This document shows, one piece after another, positions 1 through 7,757 of a stretch of 38,338 bases of DNA. The notes beneath the pieces were generated by a model, which saw only the letters and a list, made by a program, of their open reading frames with translations, was not told the DNA's origin and ran no database searches. Positions within the stretch are counted from its first letter, which is position 1; each line of letters opens with the position of its first letter. This stretch comes from Gammaproteobacteria bacterium (GTDB taxonomy: Bacteria > Pseudomonadota > Gammaproteobacteria > DSM-19610): assembly GCA_011374975.1 (NCBI GenBank), contig DRNU01000249.1, positions 1 to 38,338 on the forward strand. The letters run 5' to 3'. Position numbers and translations under genes: made by a program.

Positions 1-632
1 ACCACCTGGGGTTTCTGGCCGTAGGCTTCCTGCAACTGGCGCCCGACCAGCAGGTTGAATTTCTGGTCGGTGCCACCGAGCTCGACATCCGCCTTCAGGG
101 CAACCGAATCGTAGCCCTGCACCAGCGGGTAGATGAATTCATGGATGGCAATAGGCTGGCCGGAGCCGTAGCGCTTGCTGAAATCATCACGCTCCAGCAT
201 CCGCGCCACGGTATGTTTCGCCGCCAGCTGGATCAGATCGGCGGCGCTCATTTCCCCCATCCAGCTGGAGTTAAACACGACCAGCGTTTTTTCCGGGTCC
301 AGGATCTTGAAAATCTGGGTTTCGTAACTGCGGGCGTTTTCCAGCACTTCATCGCGCGTCAATGCCTTGCGGGTGACATTCTTGCCGGTGGGGTCGCCGA
401 TCATGCCGGTGAAATCGCCAATCAGGAAAATCGCCTCGTGGCCCAGTTCCTGGAACTGGCGCAATTTGTTGAGCAGCACAGTATGCCCCAGGTGCAGGTC
501 CGGCGCCGTCGGGTCGAAACCGGCCTTGATGCGCAACCGGCGCCCCTCTTTCAGGCGCGCCTCCAGCTCGGCCTCTACCAGTATCTCTTCCGCACCCCGC
601 CTGATCTGCTCTAAAGCCTCACTGTGAGACAT
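1..632 (-). CDS. tyrS: Tyrosyl-tRNA synthetase, N-terminal part (cut by window edge)
   Basis: Class I aminoacyl-tRNA synthetase that charges tRNA-Tyr in the cytoplasm. About 210 N-terminal residues are visible. The reading frame runs off position 1, so the KMSKS loop and the S4-like C-terminal domain lie outside. The HIGH-type motif reads HLGHT, preceded by GFDPTAPDL and followed by [26 protein letters not shown] and a GGTDQKFN segment near the cut are also typical. The start ATG at 632-630 has a GGGAG Shine-Dalgarno about 8 bases upstream on the minus strand. It is divergent from the M23 peptidase gene, an arrangement I recall from Pseudomonas and relatives. Family assignment is secure; the choice between the TyrS and TyrZ subtype is not. 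Confidence 0.95.
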   Translation of the reverse strand, partial: MSHSEALEQIRRGAEEILVEAELEARLKEGRRLRIKAGFDPTAPDLHLGHTVLLNKLRQFQELGHEAIFLIGDFTGMIGDPTGKNVTRKALTRDEVLENARSYETQIFKILDPEKTLVVFNSSWMGEMSAADLIQLAAKHTVARMLERDDFSKRYGSGQPIAIHEFIYPLVQGYDSVALKADVELGGTDQKFNLLVGRQLQEAYGQKPQV

Positions 633-763
633 CTAACCGCTCCCGGTACCTTGAAAATTGGGGCGCAAGAGTAGCACAAGTTTGCCGATAACCTGACAGG
701 TAGCCTTTAAGCTATTGAAGCTGCTTGTAATATGGCAAAATAGTGAATTATGCTGGTGATAAC

Positions 764-779
764 TGGCACAGAACCTGCT
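764..779 (+). promoter_or_regulatory. Possible sigma-54 promoter upstream of the M23 peptidase gene
   Basis: TGGCACAGAACCTGCT has GG (765-766) and GC (777-778) separated by exactly 10 bases and matches the sigma-54 consensus TGGCAC-N5-TTGCW with one mismatch in the -12 element. It lies about 85 bases before the peptidase start. No upstream activator site is recognisable and this gene is not usually sigma-54 dependent, so it may be chance. Confidence 0.25.
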
Positions 780-863
780 CGCTACTCCGGGCAGATGCCG
801 TGCCGGTTGACCTCAACCGGTTTAGTCAGTTAGGTTTACACATTCATTTTGAAGGGATTTCTG

Positions 864-2261
864 GTGCAGTACAACACGTCTTCTTTACGCGATTACAGGT
901 CGGGCCTGACCGACAGCTACCCCCGCCGCAAAGGCTCGAAGGGGTTGCGCTGGGCGCTGCTGGGTGCCACATCCGGACTTGCGCTGGGCTTCTTCTCATT
1001 GACTTCGTATGACGCAAATGCGTTGCGCGCCAACGAGTTACCCCTGACCCTGCCGGCCGTAGCCAAAATCGAAAGTCTGCCTGCCGAAATCCCCGCCGCA
1101 CCTGTCGCCGAACTGCCACAGTTCGAACCGGCGGTTGCCATCGAGCCTGAGCCGCCCGGCACCTGGCACGAAGTCACGGTGCAATCAGGCGACAGTCTGG
1201 CACGCATATTTAACAAGCAGGGCATCCCGCCGCGGCAGCTGCACGACATTATCGCCACGGGCAAGATCGCCAAAAAACTGACAAATATCTACCCGGGGCA
1301 GAAACTGCACATGCGCACCACCCCGGAAGACGGCCTGCTGGAACTGCGCTATGAAATCGATGCCCTGACCCAGGTACAGGTCACCCGCGACAACACCGGC
1401 TTTGCCGCCGAACTGATTGTGCGCGAACCGGAACGCCGCAGCATGCGCGCCGCCGGCACCATCGACAACTCACTGTTTCTTGCCGCCCAACAGGCAAAAC
1501 TGCCGGAAAACATCACCATGGAACTGGCCGGGATCTTCGGCTGGGACATCGACTTCGCACTCGATATCCGCCAGGGCGACCAGTTTGCCCTGCTCTATGA
1601 AGAGCTCTACCTGGACGGCGAACGCATCGGCACCGGCAACATCCTCGCCGCCGAGTTCACCAACGCCGGCAAGCTGTACCAGGCGGTGCGCTACACCGAC
1701 CAGCAGGGACGTACCGACTATTACACGCCTGACGGCCACAGCATGCGCAAGACCTTCCTGCGTTCGCCGGTGGCCTTCTCGCGCATCAGCTCACGCTTCA
1801 GCACGGGTCGCAAACACCCCATCCTGAACCGTATCCGCGCCCACAAGGGTGTGGACTACGCCGCCTCGCGCGGCACCCCGGTAAAAGCCACCGGCAACGG
1901 CAAGATCGTGTTACGCGGCAAGAAAGGCGGCTACGGCAAAACCGTGGTCATCAAGCACGGCAGCCGCTACAGCACCCTGTACGCCCACCTGAACAACTAC
2001 GCGCGCGGCCTGCGCAACGGCAGCCGGGTACAGCAGGGGCAGATCATCGGCTATGTCGGCAGCACCGGCCTGGCCACCGGCCCGCACCTGCACTACGAGT
2101 TCCGCGTCAATGGCGTGCACCGCAACCCACTCACCGTGAAGCTGCCGGACGCCGCACCGCTGCCGAAAAAATACCGCCAGGAATTCAAACTGGCGACCGA
2201 GAACCTGCTGGCGCAGCTGGAACTGGCGAAGACCCAGGCGATTGCGTTCCAGACACCCTGA
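864..2261 (+). CDS. M23 family metallopeptidase with LysM/OapA-type region (murein endopeptidase)
   Basis: Predicted periplasmic, inner-membrane-anchored murein DD-endopeptidase of the MepM (YebA) type, cutting peptide cross-links so that new peptidoglycan can be inserted. Visible in order: a short basic cytoplasmic N-terminus, one membrane segment (about residues 25-45), a Pro/Glu-rich linker, a LysM/OapA-like domain with SGDSLARIF and YPGQKL (about 100-150), and a C-terminal peptidase M23 domain with the zinc-ligand motifs HKGVDYAA and HLHYEF. About 465 residues, normal for the family. I chose GTG 864 because GAAGGG lies 7 bases upstream; the in-frame TTG at 849 would place that Shine-Dalgarno inside the gene. 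The anmK frame follows within a few bases, so the two are probably co-transcribed and link wall cutting to recycling. Confidence 0.9.
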   Translation: MQYNTSSLRDYRSGLTDSYPRRKGSKGLRWALLGATSGLALGFFSLTSYDANALRANELPLTLPAVAKIESLPAEIPAAPVAELPQFEPAVAIEPEPPGTWHEVTVQSGDSLARIFNKQGIPPRQLHDIIATGKIAKKLTNIYPGQKLHMRTTPEDGLLELRYEIDALTQVQVTRDNTGFAAELIVREPERRSMRAAGTIDNSLFLAAQQAKLPENITMELAGIFGWDIDFALDIRQGDQFALLYEELYLDGERIGTGNILAAEFTNAGKLYQAVRYTDQQGRTDYYTPDGHSMRKTFLRSPVAFSRISSRFSTGRKHPILNRIRAHKGVDYAASRGTPVKATGNGKIVLRGKKGGYGKTVVIKHGSRYSTLYAHLNNYARGLRNGSRVQQGQIIGYVGSTGLATGPHLHYEFRVNGVHRNPLTVKLPDAAPLPKKYRQEFKLATENLLAQLELAKTQAIAFQTP

Positions 2262-2304
2262 GTGATGCAGCATCCTGCATACGCCTGACTATTTCCTTGG
2301 CCTG

Positions 2305-3408
2305 ATGTCCGGCACCAGTGTGGACGGTATCGATGCCGCACTGGTCGACCTGTCCGGCACACAACCGCAACTGACATGCGCACACACCTACCCCTGGTCT
2401 GCCGACCTGCGTGAACGTATCCTGACCGTACTGACCAACCCGGACACAGTGTCCCTGCAGGAACTGGGCGGGCTGGACGCACAGCTTGGCGAAGCCTTCG
2501 CCAACGCCGCACTTGAACTCATCGCTGAGGCGGAATTACAGCCCGGCCAGGTCACCGCCATCGGCAACCACGGCCAGACCCTGTTCCACGCCCCCGACGC
2601 GACACCGGCTTTCAGCCTGCAGGCCGGCGATGCCAACCGCATTGCCGAGCTGACCGGCATCACCACCGTCGCCGACTTCCGGCGCCGCGACATCGCCGCC
2701 GGCGGACAGGGCGCCCCCCTGGTACCCGCCTTCCACCGCGCACTGTTCCATGACCCGGACATCCCGCGCGCCGTACTGAACATCGGCGGCATGGCCAACC
2801 TGACCCTGCTACCCACCGATGCCGACGCCGTCACCGGCTTTGACACCGGGCCGGGCAACGTACTGCTCGATGCCTGGCACCACAAACACCGCCAGGGCGA
2901 TTACGACAGCAACGGCGACTGGGCGCGCAGCGGAGAGCTGAACCCGCCCTTACTGGAACAACTGCTCGCCCACCCCTACTTCAGCCAGCCACCGCCCAAA
3001 AGCACCGGCCGCGAACTGTTCTGCCTGCGCTGGCTCGAACAACAACTGCAAACCGGCCACCAGCACCTGCCTGCCGCTGACATACAAAGAACACTACTGG
3101 AATTGACCGCACGCTCCATCAGCCTGTCATTGCAACAGGCGACATACGATATAAAACAATTACTGGTCTGCGGTGGCGGAGTACACAACGGATTTCTGAT
3201 GCAGCGCCTGCAGTCACTACTACCCGACTGCGATGTGGAAAGTACCGAGACTTACGGCCTGCACCCGGATTGGGTAGAAGCCGTTGCCTTCGCCTGGTTG
3301 GCAAAACAAACCCTGGCCGGAAAACCGGGTAACCTGCCCGCCGTCACCGGCGCCAGTCGTGCCGTAGTTCTGGGTGCGATTTACAGCCGCCAAACGACGC
3401 TTTCGTAA
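2305..3408 (+). CDS. anmK: Anhydro-N-acetylmuramic acid kinase
   Basis: Cytoplasmic enzyme that hydrolyses and phosphorylates 1,6-anhydro-MurNAc released by murein turnover to MurNAc-6-phosphate. Recognised by the N-terminal phosphate loop MSGTSVDGID, the catalytic segment GFDTGPGNVLLD, GNHGQTLFHAP, and the C-terminal GGGVHN and WVEAVAFAWLA. The start is a problem. ATG 2305 is the M of MSGTS, yet homologues have a first strand before it, and the frame upstream encodes the expected DYFLGL back to a stop at 2263-2265 with no ATG, GTG or TTG. A CTG at 2275 is the only near-cognate candidate. The given start is therefore the shortest possible one. It follows the M23 peptidase gene, and convergent gltA lies beyond. 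Confidence 0.93.
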   Translation: MSGTSVDGIDAALVDLSGTQPQLTCAHTYPWSADLRERILTVLTNPDTVSLQELGGLDAQLGEAFANAALELIAEAELQPGQVTAIGNHGQTLFHAPDATPAFSLQAGDANRIAELTGITTVADFRRRDIAAGGQGAPLVPAFHRALFHDPDIPRAVLNIGGMANLTLLPTDADAVTGFDTGPGNVLLDAWHHKHRQGDYDSNGDWARSGELNPPLLEQLLAHPYFSQPPPKSTGRELFCLRWLEQQLQTGHQHLPAADIQRTLLELTARSISLSLQQATYDIKQLLVCGGGVHNGFLMQRLQSLLPDCDVESTETYGLHPDWVEAVAFAWLAKQTLAGKPGNLPAVTGASRAVVLGAIYSRQTTLS

Positions 3409-3442
3409 ATCCCCGGCCTGAATAATCCAACACCCGGCAAGA

Positions 3443-3456
3443 GCGGGCTTGCCCGC
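3443..3456. repeat. REP-like palindrome
   Basis: GCGGGCTTGCCCGC (6-bp arms around TT) within GAGCGGGCTTGCCCGCGA resembles the core of Pseudomonas REP elements as I remember them. It sits in the non-coding gap between convergent anmK and gltA. A second small inverted repeat, ACAGGT/ACCTGT, lies at 3459-3478. Only one copy is seen in the window. Confidence 0.5.
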
Positions 3457-3525
3457 GAACAGGTCTGTCGCCACCTGTCTACTCTGCGCCTGCTAGCAGT
3501 GCAGTCCTCTCCTGCAGGCTACAAT

Positions 3526-3608
3526 TTTTTGCGCCGTGCCAGGGTGCCTTTCCTGCGCCTTGCGCCCCGCGCCTGAAGCCGGAAAGGCACCCTGGCACGG
3601 CGCAAAAA
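3526..3608. repeat. Perfect 28-bp inverted repeat between anmK and gltA
   Basis: The left arm (3526-3553) and right arm (3581-3608) are exact reverse complements over 28 bases, around a 27-base GC-rich spacer. The element begins with five T and ends with five A on either strand. A transcript would therefore have its U-tract before the stem and an A-tract after it, the reverse of an intrinsic terminator. It may be a miniature transposable element or a long RNA duplex in the gltA 3' region. No target-site duplication is evident. Confidence 0.8.
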
Positions 3609-3631
3609 GGCTCGACAGAAAACCTGCCCCC

Positions 3632-4789
3632 TCAACGCTCGTCAATAGGAACGTAATCGCGCTCTGACTGCCCGGTATACACCTGCGTAGGACGGAAAAT
3701 ACGGTTATCACCCAACTGCTCACGCCAGTGCGCCAGCCAGCCTGCCGAACGTGCGATAGCAAAGATGGAAGTAAACTGATCCGGCGGGATGCCCATTTCC
3801 TTGTACAAAATACCCGAGTAAAAATCGACATTGGCAAACACACCCTTGGGCGCCAACTTCTCCTCACAGGCTTCTTCCAGCGCCAGCGCAGTCTCAAACA
3901 TCGGCCCCATATTGCCCCCGCGATGCTCCATCAACTCATGCATCAGCGTCTGCAGAATAATCGCGCGCGGATCCTTCACCTTGTACTCGCGATGCCCCAT
4001 GCCCCAGATCTTGGACTTGCTGGCCAGCTTCTTGTCCAGCCACGCATTGACGTTGGCCGGGGAGCCGATCTCTTCCAGCATCTCCACCACACGCTGGTTG
4101 GCGCCGCCATGCAGCGGACCGGCCAGCGTGCCGACCGCCGCCGCAATCACCAGGAACGGACTGGCCAGCGTAGAGCCGGCCACCAGTGCCGCGAAAGTCG
4201 ATGCATTGATGGTGTGCTCGGCGTGCAGAATAAGGCTGGCATCCATGATGCGCGCCATGAGCGGATCGGGGTCTTCACCGCTGAACATATACAGCAGGTT
4301 TTCCGCATAGTTCAGATCCTTGCGCGGCGGAAAGGGGTCGTAACCGTTACGCACGTGCTCCCACATCGCCACGATGGTCGCCATGCGCGCAATAATCTTG
4401 ACCGACATATTGTGCACATAGTTCAGGTCCTGGCAGACGGCACCGCCGGTCAGGCAGTCGTCGCCCTGGTAGAACATGCCCAGGCTGGCGACCGCGGTCT
4501 GCAGCATCTCCATCGGGTGACCGGTGGCGGGCAGGTATTTCATGATCTCGCGCACGTTGTACTTCACGATGCGGTTGGAGCGCAGCTGCTGGTCGAAAAT
4601 CTCCAGCTCTTCGTGCGTCGGCAGGCGGCCGTCCAGCAACAGCAAGGCGGTTTCCTCGAAGGTACTGTTAACCGCCAGGTCGGCAATACGATAGCCGCGG
4701 TAAGTCAGCAAGCCGCGCTTGCCGTCCAGGTCAGAGATATTGGACTGGGTCGCCGGAACCCCCTCCAACCCGGGTAAATACTCGCTCAT
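3632..4789 (-). CDS. gltA: Citrate synthase (short, about 385-residue type)
   Basis: Condenses acetyl-CoA and oxaloacetate to citrate, the entry step of the TCA cycle. Catalytic residues are visible as H192 (HAEHTINAST), H227 (GPLHGGAN) and D322 (NVDFYSG); the GMGHREYKVKDPRA substrate segment is present. At 385 residues it belongs to the short group common in archaea, Gram-positives and cyanobacteria. The roughly 430-residue NADH-inhibited E. coli type has an extra N-terminal region that is absent here. The ATG has an AGGAGAAAGGA ribosome site directly before it. The erpA terminator at 4876-4899 lies just upstream, so the gene is probably transcribed from its own promoter; a TATACT box occurs on the minus strand at 4841-4836. 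It interrupts an otherwise recognisable tyrS-anmK-erpA-argC gene order. Confidence 0.95.
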   Translation of the reverse strand: MSEYLPGLEGVPATQSNISDLDGKRGLLTYRGYRIADLAVNSTFEETALLLLDGRLPTHEELEIFDQQLRSNRIVKYNVREIMKYLPATGHPMEMLQTAVASLGMFYQGDDCLTGGAVCQDLNYVHNMSVKIIARMATIVAMWEHVRNGYDPFPPRKDLNYAENLLYMFSGEDPDPLMARIMDASLILHAEHTINASTFAALVAGSTLASPFLVIAAAVGTLAGPLHGGANQRVVEMLEEIGSPANVNAWLDKKLASKSKIWGMGHREYKVKDPRAIILQTLMHELMEHRGGNMGPMFETALALEEACEEKLAPKGVFANVDFYSGILYKEMGIPPDQFTSIFAIARSAGWLAHWREQLGDNRIFRPTQVYTGQSERDYVPIDER

Positions 4790-4875
4790 TCCTTTCTCCT
4801 GATAACGTGAAGCAGCCGCTGGCGCTGAGCGGCCTAGTATAACGCTTTATGATTTCCGGTGGTCACCGGATACGC

Positions 4876-4899
4876 AAAAGGGGCGCCATCGCGCCCCTT
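4876..4899 (-). terminator. Intrinsic terminator of erpA
   Basis: On the minus strand AAGGGGCGC, loop GATG, GCGCCCCTT form a 9-bp stem that runs into a TTTT tract. It lies 23 bases past the erpA stop and ahead of gltA on the same strand, so it separates the two transcripts. Confidence 0.8.
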
Positions 4900-4921
4900 C
4901 CGGTATATACAGAGGGATTCC

Positions 4922-5287
4922 TCAGGCCGTAAACGAGGATCCGCAGCCGCAGGTGGTGGTGGCGTTCGGGTTACGAATCACGAAACGCGCGCCTTCCAGG
5001 TCTTCCTTGTAGTCGATTTCGGCACCGACCAGGTACTGGAAGCTCATGGGGTCGACCAGCAGCTTGACGCCGTCCTTTTCCACCTCGGTATCGCCGTCAT
5101 TCACGTCCTCGTCGAACGTGAAGCCGTACTGGAAACCGGAGCAACCGCCACCGGTGACGAACACCCGCAGCATCAGCTCGGGGTTGCCCTCTTCTTCGAT
5201 CAGCCCCTTGACCTTGGCGGCCGCGGCATCGGTAAATACCAGCAGGGCTTCGTCTGAATTCATCTGTTCGGCGGTACTTTCACTCAT
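4922..5287 (-). CDS. erpA: Iron-sulfur cluster insertion protein ErpA (A-type carrier)
   Basis: A-type carrier that delivers Fe-S clusters to apo-proteins, such as the isoprenoid enzyme IspG. The three cluster-binding cysteines are present: C49 in GGGCSGFQY and C113/C115 in TCGCGSSF at the C-terminus. The product is 121 residues, close to the 114 of E. coli. I chose ATG 5287 because a GGAG sits about 8 bases upstream; a longer frame to 5311 adds an unconserved extension that contains this ribosome site. It lies downstream of the bactofilin gene on the same strand and ends at a clear intrinsic terminator. Within this window it could serve client enzymes such as IlvD. Confidence 0.93.
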   Translation of the reverse strand: MSESTAEQMNSDEALLVFTDAAAAKVKGLIEEEGNPELMLRVFVTGGGCSGFQYGFTFDEDVNDGDTEVEKDGVKLLVDPMSFQYLVGAEIDYKEDLEGARFVIRNPNATTTCGCGSSFTA

Positions 5288-5358
5288 CTGTCCGTCTCCA
5301 CTGGCATTCAATCAGTAATGGGCGCCAGTATGCATTTACCCACTAATTCAGTCAAGTA

Positions 5359-5796
5359 TTACTTGGCAACGGACATGCCTGCGCTGTCCAGCACCTCAGG
5401 CTTCGGGGCCGGTTCCGGCTTTGCGGCCCGCTGCGGCCCGACCTGGTGCAGCAGGTTCCCGTTCACTTCGGCGCCCATCGCCATCTCGATCATATGATAG
5501 TAGACATCGCCGGTCACCCTGGCATGGCTGGCCAGCTCCACGCGGTCGCTGACGTGGACATCGCCCTGCACGGCGCCGTTCAGCACCAGGTTAGGCACGC
5601 GCACATCACCTTCGATGCGGCCGTCATCGCTCACCGTCAGCACGGCATCCGAACCCGCTTCGGCGATGATATTACCCTTGATAGTGCCGTCCACATGCAG
5701 GCCGCCACTGAAATGGATGTCACCTTCCAGCCGGGTCTGCGGCCCGATTACCGTGTCGATACCCGAACAGCCGGATTTTTTGCCGATTCCAAACAT
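5359..5796 (-). CDS. Bactofilin (polymer-forming cytoskeletal protein)
   Basis: Small beta-helical cytoskeletal protein (DUF583/bactofilin family) that self-assembles into filaments without a nucleotide and often scaffolds wall enzymes at the membrane. The N-terminus MFGIGKK is followed by the turn-rich repeats typical of the fold (VIGPQTRLEGDIHFSGG, VDGTIKGNI, DGRIEGDVRVPN, GAVQGDVHVSD), then a Pro/Ala/Lys tail. 145 residues, normal length. It lies between the coiled-coil membrane protein gene and erpA, all on the minus strand, and near an M23 peptidase; bactofilin-M23 pairing is a recurrent theme, although here the peptidase is on the other strand. Confidence 0.9.
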   Translation of the reverse strand: MFGIGKKSGCSGIDTVIGPQTRLEGDIHFSGGLHVDGTIKGNIIAEAGSDAVLTVSDDGRIEGDVRVPNLVLNGAVQGDVHVSDRVELASHARVTGDVYYHMIEMAMGAEVNGNLLHQVGPQRAAKPEPAPKPEVLDSAGMSVAK

Positions 5797-5830
5797 AGTT
5801 TTACTCCTGGTTGTACAACAGTCGGCCGTT

Positions 5831-6544
5831 TCAGGCCGGCCAGTCCATAGTTTCGTCGATGCCAGCCGGCTGGCCCTTGCCTTTCGGCTTCAGCATGATC
5901 CGTATCCGTTGCGGCGTAAATTGCGGCGGAATCCAGATCTCGCCTTCAAAATTCTGAAAGTAGCGGAACTTGTAGCTCAACGGCTTGCTGTTGTCCGCAG
6001 CCAGCTTGTTGAATACCAGCACCTTGGGGCTACCATCCTCCTCGCCTTCAACTTCCATTTCCACGACACCGCGCACATATCGGTCATTGCGCTTCACCTG
6101 GGTCAGGGTCAGGCTGTAGAAAAAGTTGCCTTCCCCGCCCGCCGGCTCCAGCTGGAAACGCTGTATGCGCAGCCCCGGCTCGGCATCTCCCGGGGACACG
6201 ATGCCACGGTAAAACTCGAGATCTTTGCGCTGCTCCATCAGCTGGTTGCGCAACGCCGCGAACTCGTCGCGCACCTCGCGAGTGGCGCGCCGGTCGATCT
6301 CGCTGGAACGCCTGAGCATCGCCACCTGCTCCTGCAGTTCCGCATTCTGTTTTTGCAGCACCCCGACCTGACTCTCCAGCTTATTACGTTGCTGTGTCAA
6401 CTGCTCAACCCGGGTCCCCGAATAGCGCACCCCGTACTCAAACAGCCCGTAGGCCACCACCACCAGCAATACAGCCAGCACGGCAACCGCCAGCCACACG
6501 TAGAGCGGCTGATAGACCAGGATTTTTCGGTTAGCGGAATCCAT
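5831..6544 (-). CDS. Single-pass membrane protein with coiled coil (DUF6776-like)
   Basis: Conserved gammaproteobacterial protein of unknown function. Residues 1-10 are cytoplasmic, about 11-35 form one membrane helix (LYVWLAVAVLAVLLVVVAYGL), about 42-105 form a strong coiled coil rich in Gln/Glu/Arg (QLTQQRNKLESQVGVLQKQ), and about 120-235 form a beta-rich periplasmic domain ending in GIDETMDWPA. It keeps the position between argC and the bactofilin gene that I recall from Pseudomonas. Topology (periplasmic coiled coil) and neighbourhood hint at a link with the bactofilin or cell envelope, which is inference. The family label is from memory. Confidence 0.75.
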   Translation of the reverse strand: MDSANRKILVYQPLYVWLAVAVLAVLLVVVAYGLFEYGVRYSGTRVEQLTQQRNKLESQVGVLQKQNAELQEQVAMLRRSSEIDRRATREVRDEFAALRNQLMEQRKDLEFYRGIVSPGDAEPGLRIQRFQLEPAGGEGNFFYSLTLTQVKRNDRYVRGVVEMEVEGEEDGSPKVLVFNKLAADNSKPLSYKFRYFQNFEGEIWIPPQFTPQRIRIMLKPKGKGQPAGIDETMDWPA

Positions 6545-6579
6545 GCTTTACCAGGATAAAGGCAACTATCATGCCGGGT

Positions 6580-7611
6580 TCAGGGTACCAGGCCAATACC
6601 GTGCAGACCCTCGGCTTCATCGAAGCCGGACATGATATTCATGTTCTGCACTGCCTGCCCCGCCGCTCCCTTGACCAGGTTATCGATCACCGATAGCACC
6701 ACTACCGTGCCAGTATCCGGCGCCCGGTGCACGGCAATGCGGCAGTGGTTGGCCCCTTTGACAGTGCGGGTTTCCGGGTGTGAGCCGGCCGGCAGCACGT
6801 CCACGAAGGGCTCCGCCCGGTAGCGTGCCGCGAACACCTCCTGTAAATCCACCGCGGTGTCTTTCAGGCGCGCGTACAGGGTGGCGTGGATGCCCCGGAT
6901 CATGGGTGTCAGGTGCGGGACAAACGTCAGCCCGACCTCGGACCCGGCACCCTGCGCCAGACCCTGACGGATTTCCGGCAGGTGCCGGTGCCCCGGCACC
7001 GCGTAGGCCTTGAAACTCTCTGAGGCCTCAGCCAGCAGGGTGCCGATACTGGCTCCGCGGCCGGCGCCGCTGACGCCGGACTTGCAGTCGGCCACCAGCC
7101 CGTCGCTCTCGATGCAGCCGGCTTCCAGCAAGGGCAGCAGGCCCAGCTGCACGGCTGTCGGGTAACAGCCCGGGTTTGCCACCAGCCGCGCAGCGGAAAT
7201 CGCCTTGCGGTTGACCTCGGGCAGGCCATAGACGGCTTCGGCGAGCAAATCCGGGCAGGCGTGCGCCATGCCGTACCACTGCTGCCACTGTTGCGGATCT
7301 TTCAGCCTGAAATCCGCCGCAAGGTCGATGATTTTCACGCCACGCGCCAGCAGATCCCCGGCCATACCCATGGCAATGCCATTGGGCGTGGCGAAAAACA
7401 CCAGCTCGCAGTCACCCAGCCGGTCCAGGTCCGGCTCGCTGAAGGCCAGGTCCACGTGCCCGCGCAGGTTGGGGAACAGGTCTTCGACCCGCCTGCCCGC
7501 TTCGCCACGCGAGGTTATGGCCACGAGCTGCACCTGCGGGTGCAGCGCCAGCAGGCGCAACAACTCCACGCCCGTATACCCGGTTCCACCGACAACACCA
7601 ACCTTGATCAT
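6580..7611 (-). CDS. argC: N-acetyl-gamma-glutamyl-phosphate reductase
   Basis: NADPH-dependent third step of arginine biosynthesis, converting N-acetyl-glutamyl-5-phosphate to the semialdehyde. Residues 1-20 carry the nucleotide-binding [14 protein letters not shown]. The active-site cysteine is C149 in [19 protein letters not shown] and the C-terminal [11 protein letters not shown] are family signatures. 343 residues, full length. Divergent from the ClC gene, with argE and argA at about 33-35 kb completing other steps of the acetylated pathway. Confidence 0.96.
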   Translation of the reverse strand: MIKVGVVGGTGYTGVELLRLLALHPQVQLVAITSRGEAGRRVEDLFPNLRGHVDLAFSEPDLDRLGDCELVFFATPNGIAMGMAGDLLARGVKIIDLAADFRLKDPQQWQQWYGMAHACPDLLAEAVYGLPEVNRKAISAARLVANPGCYPTAVQLGLLPLLEAGCIESDGLVADCKSGVSGAGRGASIGTLLAEASESFKAYAVPGHRHLPEIRQGLAQGAGSEVGLTFVPHLTPMIRGIHATLYARLKDTAVDLQEVFAARYRAEPFVDVLPAGSHPETRTVKGANHCRIAVHRAPDTGTVVVLSVIDNLVKGAAGQAVQNMNIMSGFDEAEGLHGIGLVP

Positions 7612-7757
7612 TGGCTGTATCTACTCCGACTGCGTCTGTTAAGACCGCCTATTCTCCGCACTATAGAAATGCTTGTCCATTCAGGACGTTTGCATGTGGC
7701 GGGCCGGGGAAATAACATGGCGCGCCTGCTCACCGCAATTTGACCGAACTGGACCCC

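Noticed and set aside
3526-3608. Bidirectional terminator between anmK and gltA
   Set aside because: On both strands the T-run comes before the stem and the A-run after it, so there is no U-tract at the RNA 3' end.
3728-4777. 349-residue plus-strand frame opposite gltA
   Set aside because: Gln/His/Arg-rich composition with no domain; it is the antisense shadow of a clearly real citrate synthase gene.
4835-4864. Full sigma-70 promoter for gltA
   Set aside because: The TATACT box is good, but no acceptable -35 hexamer is found at 16-18 bases; mentioned only as a -10 candidate.
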